A DNA stretch of 64,000 nt. Origin: Fictibacillus arsenicus (GTDB lineage: Bacteria > Bacillota > Bacilli > Bacillales > Fictibacillaceae). The translations under genes were made by a program, and so were the position numbers. Position 1 is the first letter of the stretch; every line of letters begins with the position of its first letter. Location of the stretch: positions 3,720,001 through 3,784,000 of the forward strand of contig NZ_CP016761.1 of the NCBI RefSeq assembly GCF_001642935.1, given 5' to 3'. Below the pieces are notes generated by a model. The model searched no databases. It was not told where the DNA came from and was given only the letters and a program-made list of their open reading frames with translations. Shown here one piece after another: positions 1 to 8,957 of the stretch.

Positions 1-3000
1 TAGCTTGCTGGATGTGATGTCCATGTGTCCTTGCCTGGTTCCTTCACTTGAAGTTCGGCTTGCAGACCTTCCGCTAAATCACTTTCTGTTTCACCTTTTA
101 TAAAAATGTCAGCTGAAACGTTTTGTGATTTGGAAAGATCGATCACACCGTTTTGAAGCTCCGTTACATTAGCAATCTCATAGTTTCCTTCTTTTAAAGC
201 AACGTGCGGGATTGCTGCATCCGATTCTGTTTTCACAGATTTGTTATTGTTCTTGTCGATCGCAACTACCCCGAAATAGTATTTGCGGCCGTTATCTAAG
301 CCATCAATTTTGATAGAATTACCTTTTGTCTCTGCGACCTTTTCATAAAAAGCCCCAGAGATTGTCGTTTGGTAGACTGCATAACTTCTCGCGTCGCCTT
401 CCCATGTCAGCGATACTGAGTGGCTAGCTTCCGTTGCCTTCACGTTCGTTACCGCTTCAGGACTCTTTAAGATCTGTCCTTTGTCTGACACGAGCATGCG
501 TCCGCTCATCGCAGGAACGGTTACTGTCAGCTTGCCGTCTTTCACGCTTGCTTTGTATGTTTTATCGAGCTGATCAGTCAGCTTCACGTTGTTTACGATC
601 AGCTTTTTCACATCTAGCTCAACTGTTTTTTCTTCACTGCCGCGGTTTGTGATCACTACCGCTGCGTTCTTTTTGTCAGTACGTGTGTATGTCAGCACGT
701 CTTTTTCAGCGTATAAGTGATTTAACTCACCATAGCTGAACAGATTATGATAGTAAGCACGAACTTTACCGATTTCTTGATAATGCTTCACAAGTTCCTT
801 ATCTTCAGAACCCCACGGATATGTTCTGCGGTCATCGGGATCCTTTGAGCCTGTAACGCCAGCTTCATCTCCATAATAAACGGTCGGCGCTCCGGCATAG
901 CCCATCTGTAAAATCGCCGCAAGCTTCAGACGCTTCACGCCAAGCTCATGGTTATAATTCGGATCCAGCTCAGCACGTTCGTAGGAGTCTGTACCGTTTC
1001 CAAGCACAAAAGCAGCACGAGGTGTATCGTGCGATCCCATCAAGTTCATGAGCGCGTAGAATGCTTCCTGCGGGTAATCTTCAAAAACAGCGTTCAGCTG
1101 ATCTTCAGCACCCTTTGCGTTCCCGTTCTTTAAGTAGTCGATCATCGCACCGCGGAAACGGTAGTTCATTACAGAGTCGTAAAGATCGCCAAGGAAGTAT
1201 TCAGACGCATCATCCCAGATCTCGCCAAGGATCAACGGATCGTCCTTCTTGCCTTCTTTTAGTTCGTCACGGAACTCTCTCCAAAACTCGGTATCTACTT
1301 CGTTCGCTACATCCAAGCGCCAGCCTGATGCACCGCGGTCCAGCCAAGATTTTGCCGCAGAATCTTCGTCATACATGATATAGTCCGCGAATGGCTTGTT
1401 ATTTAACTCAGAATCATAGTCTACTGCTTCACCTGGAATCGATTTGATCTCTGGAAGTGAATCGAATCCCCACCACGCTTGGTATTTATAGACACCGTTC
1501 ACTTTTTCGTTCTCGATGTTAAACCAGTTGTGGAAGCCGTATGAACTGAATTTCTGTCCTTCTGCTGTGAACTTCTCTTCAGTTTGTTTCTTCGCTTCTT
1601 CTTCTGTTAAGCCTTGCTCGTTCATAAGATCATAAATGCTTGCCCAATATTCGTAAGCACCAACCGTGTCGTATTTTCCGTAACGGTCAAAATAGATCGA
1701 GTCGTCACCAACGTGGTTGAACACGCCGTCTAAGATCAGGTGCATCTTGCGTTTTTTCAGTTCTTTTGTAAAAGCTTTGAATTCTTCAGGTGTTCCAAAC
1801 ATCGGATCGATCGCCTTGTAGTCTGTCGCATCGTACTTATGGTTCGATGCAGCATGTGCGATCGGGTTCAAGTAAAGTGTGTTCACGCCAAGAGATTGAA
1901 TGTAGTCTAGCTTCTTTTGGACACCGGCAATGTCACCGCCAAAGAAATCGTTCGACCAGATCTCGTCGCCTTCGTATCCTTCTGTTTCAGCTTGACGCGG
2001 GTTGTCCGGAAGCTCACTCCACTCTTGATGTTCGATAGGTTCTTCCCCGCGCGCTGTTGTTTTTGCTGTATCGTTCTTTTTGTTGCTATTGAAAAAACGG
2101 TCAGGGAAAATCTGATAAACAACAGACTCTTTCATCCAGTCTGGCGTTTTATAAGAAGGATCGTAAACGGTCATTTGGAAAAGACCAGCGTTCGTGTCAG
2201 CAACCGCACCTTTTCCGCCTTCCGCAGTGTCCTCACCGTATTCTTTTACAGCGTCTCCATCACGTGCCGTAAATTTATATCCGTAAACACCTTTTTCCTC
2301 AGGTGTAACCGTAGCTTCCCAAAGCTCGATCTCTTCACCGTTAACCGTTGTCCATCCACCGTTCTCCATATCTTTTACGGTCGTGCTGCCAGAGTTGTAG
2401 TTTCGGAGGTAAAGTTTCGCGCCAGTCAGGTCGCCTTTTTTCGTTTGAAGGCGCAGTGTTACGGCTTCACCTGCTTTGATCGCCCCAAATGGTGCACGGA
2501 ATGCTTCGTTCCACGTATCATGGTACAGCTTGTCCCCGTTCACACTGCCGTCCGGCAATCCAGCATCATAGTTGGTATACACTTCTTTTGTGTCATGGTT
2601 ATAAAAGAACGTAATTTCAGCGTCTTTTATGACGTTTAGTACAAAGTTGTCGGCTGGATAAGCAGGCGCATTCCAGTCGTTTCCGAGAACAATTTTAAAC
2701 TCGTGCTTCCCTTTTGGCACTTGTGTTGTATATGTGTAGATACTGTCTAAATCTTCATCTTGTAAAAGTGCCGTGGATTCTCCTGGTGACCATTCACCGC
2801 CAGCACCGATATCAGGCTGGATGTCGCCGACGATACGCGGAGTCTGTTCCGCTGGAAGTGGTTCAGGAATTGTAACTTTATGCGTCGTGTCGTCATACAT
2901 AAACGTTACCTCTTTTTCAGAATCCAGAGTAAGTTTGTAGTTGTCACCACCCGCTTTTCCATCAACGCCATAGTTCTCATCCCAAGAACCGTTGATGGCG

Positions 3001-3266
3001 ATCTTGTATTCATAACTGCCTGCAGGCAATGTTCCTGTAAGCTTGTACTTTCCATTTGGCTGTAGCTCCATCTTCGTTGCAGGATCTGCTGGATTCCACT
3101 CTCCAGATCCGCCAAGTTCGTCTTGCAGGCTGCCAACGAGTGTCACCGTTCTTTCTTCAGCTGTCGTTTTCGCTGGCTGTATAAGCAGTGCAGATGCAAA
3201 CGTTTGCAAAATCATCGTAAATAATAAAAGCCATGATACTGCGTAACGCGATTGTTTCTTCCTCAC
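1..3266 (-). CDS. Secreted amylopullulanase / alpha-amylase, GH13 (C-terminus beyond window)
   Basis: Hydrolyses alpha-glucans (starch, pullulan) outside the cell. The GTG start at 3266 follows a GGGGG ribosome site and opens a signal peptide, then about 1,088 codons run off the window edge. Domains in order: two X25-type starch-associated modules (about residues 40–137 and 140–235, the first with VGSLQDELGGSGEW), a neopullulanase-like N domain (about 240–360), the GH13 barrel (about 375–840) and a fibronectin type III domain (about 930–1020). The barrel shows DGVFNHVG, GWRLDVANE (nucleophile Asp), LGEIWD (acid/base Glu) and GSHDTPR. Bifunctional Bacillus enzymes of this plan carry a second pullulanase module further on; whether this one does cannot be seen. 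Three catabolite-repression sites surround the start. Confidence 0.9.
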   Translation of the reverse strand, partial: MRKKQSRYAVSWLLLFTMILQTFASALLIQPAKTTAEERTVTLVGSLQDELGGSGEWNPADPATKMELQPNGKYKLTGTLPAGSYEYKIAINGSWDENYGVDGKAGGDNYKLTLDSEKEVTFMYDDTTHKVTIPEPLPAEQTPRIVGDIQPDIGAGGEWSPGESTALLQDEDLDSIYTYTTQVPKGKHEFKIVLGNDWNAPAYPADNFVLNVIKDAEITFFYNHDTKEVYTNYDAGLPDGSVNGDKLYHDTWNEAFRAPFGAIKAGEAVTLRLQTKKGDLTGAKLYLRNYNSGSTTVKDMENGGWTTVNGEEIELWEATVTPEEKGVYGYKFTARDGDAVKEYGEDTAEGGKGAVADTNAGLFQMTVYDPSYKTPDWMKESVVYQIFPDRFFNSNKKNDTAKTTARGEEPIEHQEWSELPDNPRQAETEGYEGDEIWSNDFFGGDIAGVQKKLDYIQSLGVNTLYLNPIAHAASNHKYDATDYKAIDPMFGTPEEFKAFTKELKKRKMHLILDGVFNHVGDDSIYFDRYGKYDTVGAYEYWASIYDLMNEQGLTEEEAKKQTEEKFTAEGQKFSSYGFHNWFNIENEKVNGVYKYQAWWGFDSLPEIKSIPGEAVDYDSELNNKPFADYIMYDEDSAAKSWLDRGASGWRLDVANEVDTEFWREFRDELKEGKKDDPLILGEIWDDASEYFLGDLYDSVMNYRFRGAMIDYLKNGNAKGAEDQLNAVFEDYPQEAFYALMNLMGSHDTPRAAFVLGNGTDSYERAELDPNYNHELGVKRLKLAAILQMGYAGAPTVYYGDEAGVTGSKDPDDRRTYPWGSEDKELVKHYQEIGKVRAYYHNLFSYGELNHLYAEKDVLTYTRTDKKNAAVVITNRGSEEKTVELDVKKLIVNNVKLTDQLDKTYKASVKDGKLTVTVPAMSGRMLVSDKGQILKSPEAVTNVKATEASHSVSLTWEGDARSYAVYQTTISGAFYEKVAETKGNSIKIDGLDNGRKYYFGVVAIDKNNNKSVKTESDAAIPHVALKEGNYEIANVTELQNGVIDLSKSQNVSADIFIKGETESDLAEGLQAELQVKEPGKDTWTSHPAS
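3195..3208. promoter_or_regulatory. CcpA catabolite-responsive element (cre), intragenic
   Basis: A perfect 14-bp palindrome TGCAAACGTTTGCA, within the signal-peptide codons of the amylopullulanase. It fits the looser cre consensus (TGNAANCGNTNNCA). At this position CcpA would act as a roadblock. Confidence 0.6.
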
Positions 3267-3302
3267 TTTGTATCCCCCTTTTTAAAATGTTGTGCAAATA
3301 AG

Positions 3303-3316
3303 TGAAAGCGTTTGCA
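3303..3316. promoter_or_regulatory. cre upstream of amylopullulanase
   Basis: TGAAAGCGTTTGCA matches the cre pattern TGWNANCGNTNNCA and lies 37 bp before the GTG start. Confidence 0.7.
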
Positions 3317-3328
3317 CAAATGCATTTA

Positions 3329-3342
3329 AGTTAGCGCTTTCA
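3329..3342. promoter_or_regulatory. Second upstream cre-like site
   Basis: Read on the minus strand, TGAAAGCGCTAACT matches cre at 13 of 14 positions. It lies 26 bp centre to centre from the neighbouring cre, so the amylopullulanase has a triple-site arrangement. Confidence 0.5.
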
Positions 3343-3497
3343 TTTCAATTATTATCCCATGTTTTCTTATATTGGAAAATGCGCCATTCGGCTGATAAGA
3401 CTGTAAATAAATAGGTAAATATTCTTATTTTCCTTTAAAACCTTTTATCTAATTAATTTCTAACCGATATAAAGCATGAATTACGCACACTGGAAAC

Positions 3498-3590
3498 GTA
3501 AAAGGATAAAGGCAAACCTATGGAAACATAGCGACGCAAAGCTAAAGGGGCTTCTGCACACCGTGTAATGCCAGCCAGCTGCGATCGTAA
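3498..3590 (+). ncRNA. Cyclic di-GMP-I (GEMM) riboswitch aptamer
   Basis: The GEMM core is present in order: AAAGGCAAACC, a CTATG/CATAG stem closed by a GAAA tetraloop, then GACGCAAAGC, a second arm, and GCCAGCCAGCTGC. These match the conserved joining regions and tetraloop stem of class I c-di-GMP riboswitches. An ACCGATAT at 3463–3470 resembles a sigma-D -10 box, but no good -35 partner was found. Only a short open frame and a terminator lie downstream, so what it controls is unclear. Ends are approximate. Confidence 0.85.
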
Positions 3591-3658
3591 AAATGACCGT
3601 GGAAACGAAGAAAAAGGTAAAGAGAAAGAAAATAAAGGCAAGAACAAAGAATAATAAT
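3572..3658 (+). other. 28-codon charged open frame after the c-di-GMP aptamer, possible remnant
   Basis: This frame begins ATG CCA GCC inside the aptamer and ends TAA with a Lys/Glu/Asn-rich tail (…KGKEKENKGKNKE). It has no ribosome binding site of its own. The tail resembles the charged C-termini of many secreted Bacillus proteins. It may therefore be the last codons of a deleted riboswitch-controlled gene, or a real small peptide. Nothing in the sequence decides between these. Confidence 0.3.
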
Positions 3659-3690
3659 GAACCCTTCCGAAAACTTATGGAAGGGTTTTT
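3659..3690 (+). terminator. Rho-independent terminator after the c-di-GMP riboswitch
   Basis: AACCCTTCC and GGAAGGGTT form a 9-bp stem followed by a run of T, about 70 nt after the aptamer. Confidence 0.8.
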
Positions 3691-3697
3691 TACTTAT

Positions 3698-3770
3698 AAT
3701 CGCACGTTATTTTATAAAATCACACGTTAGCAACCTGGAATCGCACATTAAAATGAAAAATCGCACGTTA
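3698..3770. repeat. Periodic array A: four AATCGCACGTTA-type words, 20–21 bp apart
   Basis: Unit starts are 3698, 3718, 3739 and 3759, giving spacings of 20, 21 and 20. The units are AATCGCACGTTA, AATCACACGTTA, AATCGCACATTA and AATCGCACGTTA. Spacer sequence is AT-rich and not conserved. The array lies between the riboswitch terminator and the terminator of the leftward lipoprotein gene. Confidence 0.85.
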
Positions 3771-3834
3771 ATTAAGAGATACACGATTTTTGACACTAGG
3801 TTTCATTACCGGCAACCTCGCTCCCTCCAAAAAA

Positions 3835-3877
3835 TAAAACACCAGGTCCTCTCTGGAAGGTAGAGGCCTGGTCCGTT
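3835..3877 (-). terminator. Terminator of the acidic lipoprotein gene
   Basis: ACCAGG, CTCT and their complements form a long stem directly after the leftward stop codon, with a T-rich tail in both directions, so it is probably bidirectional. Confidence 0.75.
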
Positions 3878-3885
3878 TTTATATC

Positions 3886-4089
3886 TTATTCAGCTGACTC
3901 CTCAGTTGATTCCTCATCTGTTGTAGTTTCTTCAGTAGAACCTTCTTCTGTTGATGTTTCCTCGTCTTGGGTTTCAGTTTCTTCCGTATTTGTTTCTTCT
4001 TCCGTGTTGTCTTCCTGATTGTTACATGCAGTGATTAACATAATTGCCAAAAGAGATGCTCCGATTTTCGCCATAAACGTTTTGCTCAT
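3886..4089 (-). CDS. Small acidic lipoprotein
   Basis: A 67-residue protein. The start ATG at 4089 has an AAGGGAG ribosome site 10 nt upstream; a longer open frame to 4167 lacks one. It has a signal peptide with a lipobox ending ITAC, so the Cys would be lipidated and anchored to the outer face of the membrane. Everything after that is a disordered Glu/Thr/Ser/Asp tail (repeats of TEE and STEE). Family and function are not recognised. It is a single-gene unit with its own terminator, next to the leftward alpha-glucan locus. Confidence 0.75.
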   Translation of the reverse strand: MSKTFMAKIGASLLAIMLITACNNQEDNTEEETNTEETETQDEETSTEEGSTEETTTDEESTEESAE

Positions 4090-4259
4090 CTTAAATTGCT
4101 CCCTTCGGATTTTCATTATGATTTGCATGAGTACGGGATTTCTTTGTCCCTGCTCAGAATATATCACGAAAAAAAACCGAAAAGACGGAATTTACCAAGT
4201 CATAACGGAGACTTTACACTTTCTGTATAATGTTAATATTTGCTTTACAAATGTTCTTA

Positions 4260-5555
4260 TCATTCACTTTTTAATAGCTGATCCATTCTTGCGGCTGCAT
4301 CATCTAAAGTTGTCTCAATGTCCTGTTCATGAAAAATAATAGCTTCCATCGCTTTCGTATAAATATTTTCCATACGGGACCAGCTTTTTACTGGCGGACG
4401 CAGACGGGCGTTTTCCAGCCCTTCCACATACGCCTTCATATAAGGCGTTTTTAACATCGCTGAAGAATTAGCAGCTTCTTTATTGGCAGGGAGGATACCC
4501 GAATTAAACATGCGCAGCTGTATGTCTTTACTTGTCATCCAGTTCATAAACGTCCATGAAGCGTCTTTATGTTCTGTCCCTTTCATGATCACGAGGTTTT
4601 CACCCCCAAGTATTGATCCTTTTCCTTGCTGATCTACCGGAAAAGGAGCAGGAATCGTTACGTTCATGAGTTGTTCCACAGTGTAATAAGAAGTGGATAG
4701 CACACTGTAAAACCATGGTCCATCTTCCGCCATAAACGCCTGTCCCTGAAGGATCGAGTTCCATGTATCAACCGATCCAGCTGTAAAGTTTGGCGCAAAC
4801 AGTCCTTTTTCTTTCCAGCCTTTTATCGTTTTTATCGCCTGAATACTTTCTTCGCTGTTAAAATATCCAGTTGCTTCCGTATAATCACCGTTTGTTAACA
4901 TGCCGCCAAGTCCCCAGAAGAAAGGAAGGCTATCCCACCCATTCACTCCTTTCATCCCAATATATGCTTTTCCCTGTTTTTTTTCAGCAAGCTTTAAGAA
5001 ATCCTCCATTGTTTCAGGAGGCTTCTCAAAACCTGCTCTGCGAAGGGATAATTTGTTGTATATCGCTGCTTTGGTGGTGATATTAACGGGAAGTCCGTAG
5101 TATAGTCCGTTGTAAAAATTGGTTTGGAGTGCATTTGCATATAATGTTTTTTTCTTGTGATTAAAACCCGTAAAATGATCCAGAGGTTCGAGCAACCCCA
5201 GGGAAGCGAATTCCGGAACCCAGGCAATATCAATCCTTACTACATCCGGGGCTTGTCCTGAGGATCCTTTTGATATAAGAGCGGATTTTAAATGCTCATT
5301 GTATGGCTGCCTGACGGATGTAATTTTTATGTTCGGGTACTTTTTTTGAAAAAGCGGCAGCAGATCTTCCTCGAACACCCTCGTCTCTTCATCACTGTAT
5401 GTGTGCCAAAAGACAAGCTCTTCTACTTTCTCTTTTTTATCGAGAGCAGGAACGGTGTCTTTGTTATTAATAATCTGATCAGAGCAGCCGTTTAGAAGTA
5501 AAGCTAAACAAAAAAACAAAAGCATTTTGTAACCATACCTTTTTTGTTTAACCAT
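4260..5555 (-). CDS. Sugar ABC transporter substrate-binding lipoprotein (paralogue 2)
   Basis: A 431-residue family 1 extracellular solute-binding protein (MalE-like). The chosen ATG at 5555 has AGGAGG 5 nt upstream; the longer frame would overlap the response-regulator gene. The lipobox LLNGC is followed by the conserved opening VFWHTYSDEE and later DIAWVPEF. It is a clear paralogue of the binding protein at 12665–13942, sharing EYWHTYSD/VFWHTYSD and IIWVPEF/IAWVPEF segments. It is the last gene of the leftward dextran-type locus, directly behind the two-component pair. It could supply the permeases with a second ligand or act as the ligand sensor for the kinase (inference). Confidence 0.85.
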   Translation of the reverse strand: MVKQKRYGYKMLLFFCLALLLNGCSDQIINNKDTVPALDKKEKVEELVFWHTYSDEETRVFEEDLLPLFQKKYPNIKITSVRQPYNEHLKSALISKGSSGQAPDVVRIDIAWVPEFASLGLLEPLDHFTGFNHKKKTLYANALQTNFYNGLYYGLPVNITTKAAIYNKLSLRRAGFEKPPETMEDFLKLAEKKQGKAYIGMKGVNGWDSLPFFWGLGGMLTNGDYTEATGYFNSEESIQAIKTIKGWKEKGLFAPNFTAGSVDTWNSILQGQAFMAEDGPWFYSVLSTSYYTVEQLMNVTIPAPFPVDQQGKGSILGGENLVIMKGTEHKDASWTFMNWMTSKDIQLRMFNSGILPANKEAANSSAMLKTPYMKAYVEGLENARLRPPVKSWSRMENIYTKAMEAIIFHEQDIETTLDDAAARMDQLLKSE

Positions 5556-5577
5556 ACGTAACCTCCTCTGCTCTGTT

Positions 5578-7119
5578 TTATTGGTGCGCTTTTTCCCGAA
5601 ACTCAACTGGACTGAAACCTGTAAGCTTTTTAAAGAGTTTGCTGAAATACTTTACATCATTAAATCCGGATTTGTGTGCGACCTCATATACTTTTAATGA
5701 AGTATTGGCCAGCAGGTCTTCTGCCTTTTTAATCCGCAATGAGATGACATAATCGATGAAGTTTTGATCCATGTATTTTTTGAATAATAGACTGAAATAA
5801 TTTTTGCTTATATAACTGTAGTCCGCCATTTTTTGCAGGGTTAGATCGGATGTGTAATTTTGCTTGATATAATGCAATGCTTTTTCCATAAGATGCTGAT
5901 GGGAGGTCAAGGAATCAAATGATACAGGGTGTTCTACGTCCCATTGTGCGATTGTCGCATAAAGGAGCGCTTTAAGCTCTTCCACTGTTTCTGTATGAGT
6001 GAGCTCATCCATTTTCTGCAGAAGAATCGGAATATCTACTTTCCTTTGAAAAAGGATGCTTAACATCTGACCCGCTTCACGTTTTACTCTATCAGGTGCC
6101 GCCGACCTTTTTTCCCATTCAGCGATCCATTCTTCTTTTATAAGCTCTATTTTTACGCTATCACTTTCACCGACAGCTTCTTTCAACGAAGTTTGATAAC
6201 CGTTAGTCTTACTCTCTTCCTCTAAAAAGTCAGCAGCATACGGATAGCATTCATTTGAAACGTCATAAAAATGATGATCACACGCTTCTTTCGCCTGATA
6301 AAAACACGTATTAAACTGAGTGGCCTCTTCCCCTGTCTGGTAACCAAAAAGCAGGGTGATGCCCGTTTCCCCTTCGAGCTTGTTTTTTACATGATGCAGA
6401 CCGTTCTCTAATTCCTTCTCATGAGGCAGAACTAGAACAACGTCAGAATTATAAAGAGAAAACATCGTACCTGTATCAAAAAATCTGTAAAAGACATCGA
6501 CCACTTCTTCTGCTTTAATCCCAGCAAAAAGATATCCGTATTTTTCTGCAAGCTCTTTTCTTTTATGAATTCTTCCATATGCGATGACAAAGCCTTTTTG
6601 AAACACGGAGTTCCATTTCACGGGATCTGGCCGATGTTCATTTGTAGCCAGCGTCAGCTTCAGTTCCTGTTCCAATTCTTTTCGGTGAAGCCCTTTTTGG
6701 GTCTCTCTATGCTCATGAAGATCATGCTGAATCTTTTGTTCCTGCTCAATAAGCAGTGCGCATTTTTCAATCAACTGAAGCAGATCTTCCGGCTCTAATG
6801 TTGGTTTTAGCAAGTAATCAACCGCACCAAGCTTGAGACCTTCTCTTACATAATTAAAATCGCTGTAGCTGCTGATGAAAATGATCTTTAGGGAAGGATG
6901 GATGTCTAACGCAAGTCTGGCCAGCTCTAATCCGTCCATTACTGGCATCTTAATATCTGTGATCAGGATATCAGGACATTGCTTCTTAAAAAATCCGAGC
7001 GCTTCTTTCCCGTTTGCAAAAGCACCTGTTAGTTCGTACTTGCCGTCATCGAGCGGTATCGATGCTTTTAATCCATAACGAATAACAGGCTCATCATCCA
7101 CAATCATGACTTTATACAT
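5578..7119 (-). CDS. YesN-type response regulator with AraC DNA-binding domain
   Basis: A 513-residue transcriptional regulator. The N-terminal receiver domain has the DD pair in VMIVDDEPVIR, the phospho-acceptor Asp in ITDIKMP and the KP motif in YLLKPT. A poorly conserved middle region follows. The C-terminus is an AraC/XylS double helix-turn-helix ending FNDVKYFSKLFKKLTGFSP. The ATG at 7119 is 8 nt from AAGGAAGG and overlaps the end of the kinase gene, so the two are translationally coupled. Regulators of this type usually control the neighbouring sugar transporter; here that would be the locus up to 13942. Confidence 0.9.
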   Translation of the reverse strand: MYKVMIVDDEPVIRYGLKASIPLDDGKYELTGAFANGKEALGFFKKQCPDILITDIKMPVMDGLELARLALDIHPSLKIIFISSYSDFNYVREGLKLGAVDYLLKPTLEPEDLLQLIEKCALLIEQEQKIQHDLHEHRETQKGLHRKELEQELKLTLATNEHRPDPVKWNSVFQKGFVIAYGRIHKRKELAEKYGYLFAGIKAEEVVDVFYRFFDTGTMFSLYNSDVVLVLPHEKELENGLHHVKNKLEGETGITLLFGYQTGEEATQFNTCFYQAKEACDHHFYDVSNECYPYAADFLEEESKTNGYQTSLKEAVGESDSVKIELIKEEWIAEWEKRSAAPDRVKREAGQMLSILFQRKVDIPILLQKMDELTHTETVEELKALLYATIAQWDVEHPVSFDSLTSHQHLMEKALHYIKQNYTSDLTLQKMADYSYISKNYFSLLFKKYMDQNFIDYVISLRIKKAEDLLANTSLKVYEVAHKSGFNDVKYFSKLFKKLTGFSPVEFREKAHQ

Positions 7120-8917
7120 GACCTTCACCTTCCTTTAACGGATAGAGCAACAGTGTGATCTGTGTTCCCGTCCCTTTTTGGCTTTCAACGATCATTGTTG
7201 ATTTTGGCGAGTAATAAAGCTTAATACTTTCGTACACATGCGAGAGTCCAATCCCTATAAAAGCATTCTGTATAGACGTTGCCATATCTTTGACTTGTTT
7301 TAATTTTGACGGATCAAATCCATTGCCGTTATCCGTAATGGTAAATTTCATCGCTCCCTTTTCCTCTTCTTCTGCTTTTAATTGGATCAGCCCGACTTTA
7401 TCCGTTGGAACGATGCCATGGAAGATCGCATTTTCCACGATAGGCTGCAGCAGCATTCTCGGAATCCGAAAATCCAGAAGCGTTTCAGCAATATCGATAT
7501 CCATCTTAAATTCCCGATCATATCTGATTTTCAGAATCACTAAGTATTTTTCTAAAATATCTAGTTCCTCTTTAACGGTAATGAAGTTTCCCTTCTTGCC
7601 CATGTTCGCTTCAAGCAGCCGCGTTAATGCCGAGATCGCTTCATTCGCCTTTTCGTTCTGCTTAAACTGGATCAGCCATTTGATCGTGCTTAACGTGTTA
7701 AAGAGAAAATGAGGATTGATGCGGTTCTTGATCGCCCTTAGCTCTGCCTGCTGTTTTTTACTCCGTTCATCTTTAACACTTGCCATTAACTCTTCTATTC
7801 GGTCGATCATCGTGTTGAACTGATTGCTCATCAGTCCGATCTCATCACCAGAGATAACGTTTGTGCGTGCTTTTAAGTTCCCTTTTTCAACACTTCTCAT
7901 TTGTGTCGTCAGCTGTTTGATCGGGTTTGTAATCTTCCCTGCGATAAATAGTCCGATCAGAATGGCCGCAATGGCCAATCCGAGCGAGGATAGCAGCACG
8001 AGACGGTGCAGCTTCTCCATCTGCCCTGTTATCTCGTGGATCGGCACGGTCCCCACGATCATCCAGCCATTGCTCAACTGCTGCTTAACACCGTAATAAT
8101 TCGTGTCGTTATGTACATATTCAAATTCTGCTCTCTCATTTTGGACGACCGATCGAAACAGATCATTATTCTTAAGCTTGCTTCCAACCAGGGAGATATC
8201 CGGATGGATCATAATTTCTCCTTCTTCGTTCACGACAAAGAATTTTCCCGTCTTGCCAAGCTTCAGCTGATCAATCTTGGATAGGATATTCTTCCCATCC
8301 AGATTCACTAAAATATAGCCGATATTATTAAGCGTTTCAAAATCCTTTAGGACGCGGCCTACCGGCAGGACAAGCTCTGTATTGTCTCCGCCTCCGCTGT
8401 ATCTGTCTTTTTGGAGACCCATCCAGACAAGCTTACCGTCTTTTTCTTGTGCCTCCCTCAGCCATTTTAGCTCTGACTTTCGTTCATTGTTCCATTTATA
8501 AAAAGAGAATGTACCGCTTCCCCAGCTCGTATTTTCTTCCTGCAGCACATATATAATTTTTATGAAGGAGCTCGAAAAAACATAGTTATTCAATTTGTCT
8601 GTCAGAATCCTATTGTTTTCTTGCTTTTCAATGTTTGCTACAGAGGCATCTGTATCCATTTTAACAGTTTGCTGAACAGCAGGATCCGCGTATACCAGTT
8701 CCGAAGTATCACTGCCAACCGTAAAGATATACGAGAGTGTGTTTGCTGCTTGTTTTGTAATTTGAAGAGAGGATTCGCGGACATTCTTTTTAATGATTGC
8801 AGAAGAGGAGTTGTAATAAAAAAAGCTTAAGAAAAAGGCTGGAATTAAGATCACGACCAAGAATGCTGCGATTAGCTTTACAGCAATACTTTGTTTTTGC
8901 CACGTGTGTCGGATCAT
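7112..8917 (-). CDS. YesM-type sensor histidine kinase
   Basis: A 601-residue membrane kinase. A transmembrane helix at residues 13–33 is followed by a large extracellular Cache-like sensor (to about 305), a second helix (about 306–328), a HAMP domain (ITNPIKQLT) and a cytoplasmic kinase. The kinase is of the LytS/YesM class: the phosphorylated His lies in NRINPHFLFNTLS, and the ATP-binding site has DNGNGFDP and GIGLSHVYESI. The start has a GAGGGG ribosome site. It pairs with the overlapping regulator gene and probably senses an oligosaccharide, directly or through a binding protein. Confidence 0.9.
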   Translation of the reverse strand: MIRHTWQKQSIAVKLIAAFLVVILIPAFFLSFFYYNSSSAIIKKNVRESSLQITKQAANTLSYIFTVGSDTSELVYADPAVQQTVKMDTDASVANIEKQENNRILTDKLNNYVFSSSFIKIIYVLQEENTSWGSGTFSFYKWNNERKSELKWLREAQEKDGKLVWMGLQKDRYSGGGDNTELVLPVGRVLKDFETLNNIGYILVNLDGKNILSKIDQLKLGKTGKFFVVNEEGEIMIHPDISLVGSKLKNNDLFRSVVQNERAEFEYVHNDTNYYGVKQQLSNGWMIVGTVPIHEITGQMEKLHRLVLLSSLGLAIAAILIGLFIAGKITNPIKQLTTQMRSVEKGNLKARTNVISGDEIGLMSNQFNTMIDRIEELMASVKDERSKKQQAELRAIKNRINPHFLFNTLSTIKWLIQFKQNEKANEAISALTRLLEANMGKKGNFITVKEELDILEKYLVILKIRYDREFKMDIDIAETLLDFRIPRMLLQPIVENAIFHGIVPTDKVGLIQLKAEEEEKGAMKFTITDNGNGFDPSKLKQVKDMATSIQNAFIGIGLSHVYESIKLYYSPKSTMIVESQKGTGTQITLLLYPLKEGEGHV

Positions 8918-8957
8918 CTTTCCAGCCCCTCATTTGTAAGACTATCAATTTATGATT

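Noticed and set aside
1917-2639. Long rightward open frame of 240 codons
   Set aside because: It is antisense to the amylopullulanase catalytic domain, has no ribosome site and resembles no protein family.
3440-3470. Sigma-D promoter for the c-di-GMP riboswitch
   Set aside because: ACCGATAT fits the -10 box, but the -35 region at the correct distance (TTTA) is poor, so it is mentioned only as a possibility.
3453-3647. Leftward 64-codon open frame
   Set aside because: It is antisense to the c-di-GMP aptamer and its downstream tail, and has no ribosome binding site.
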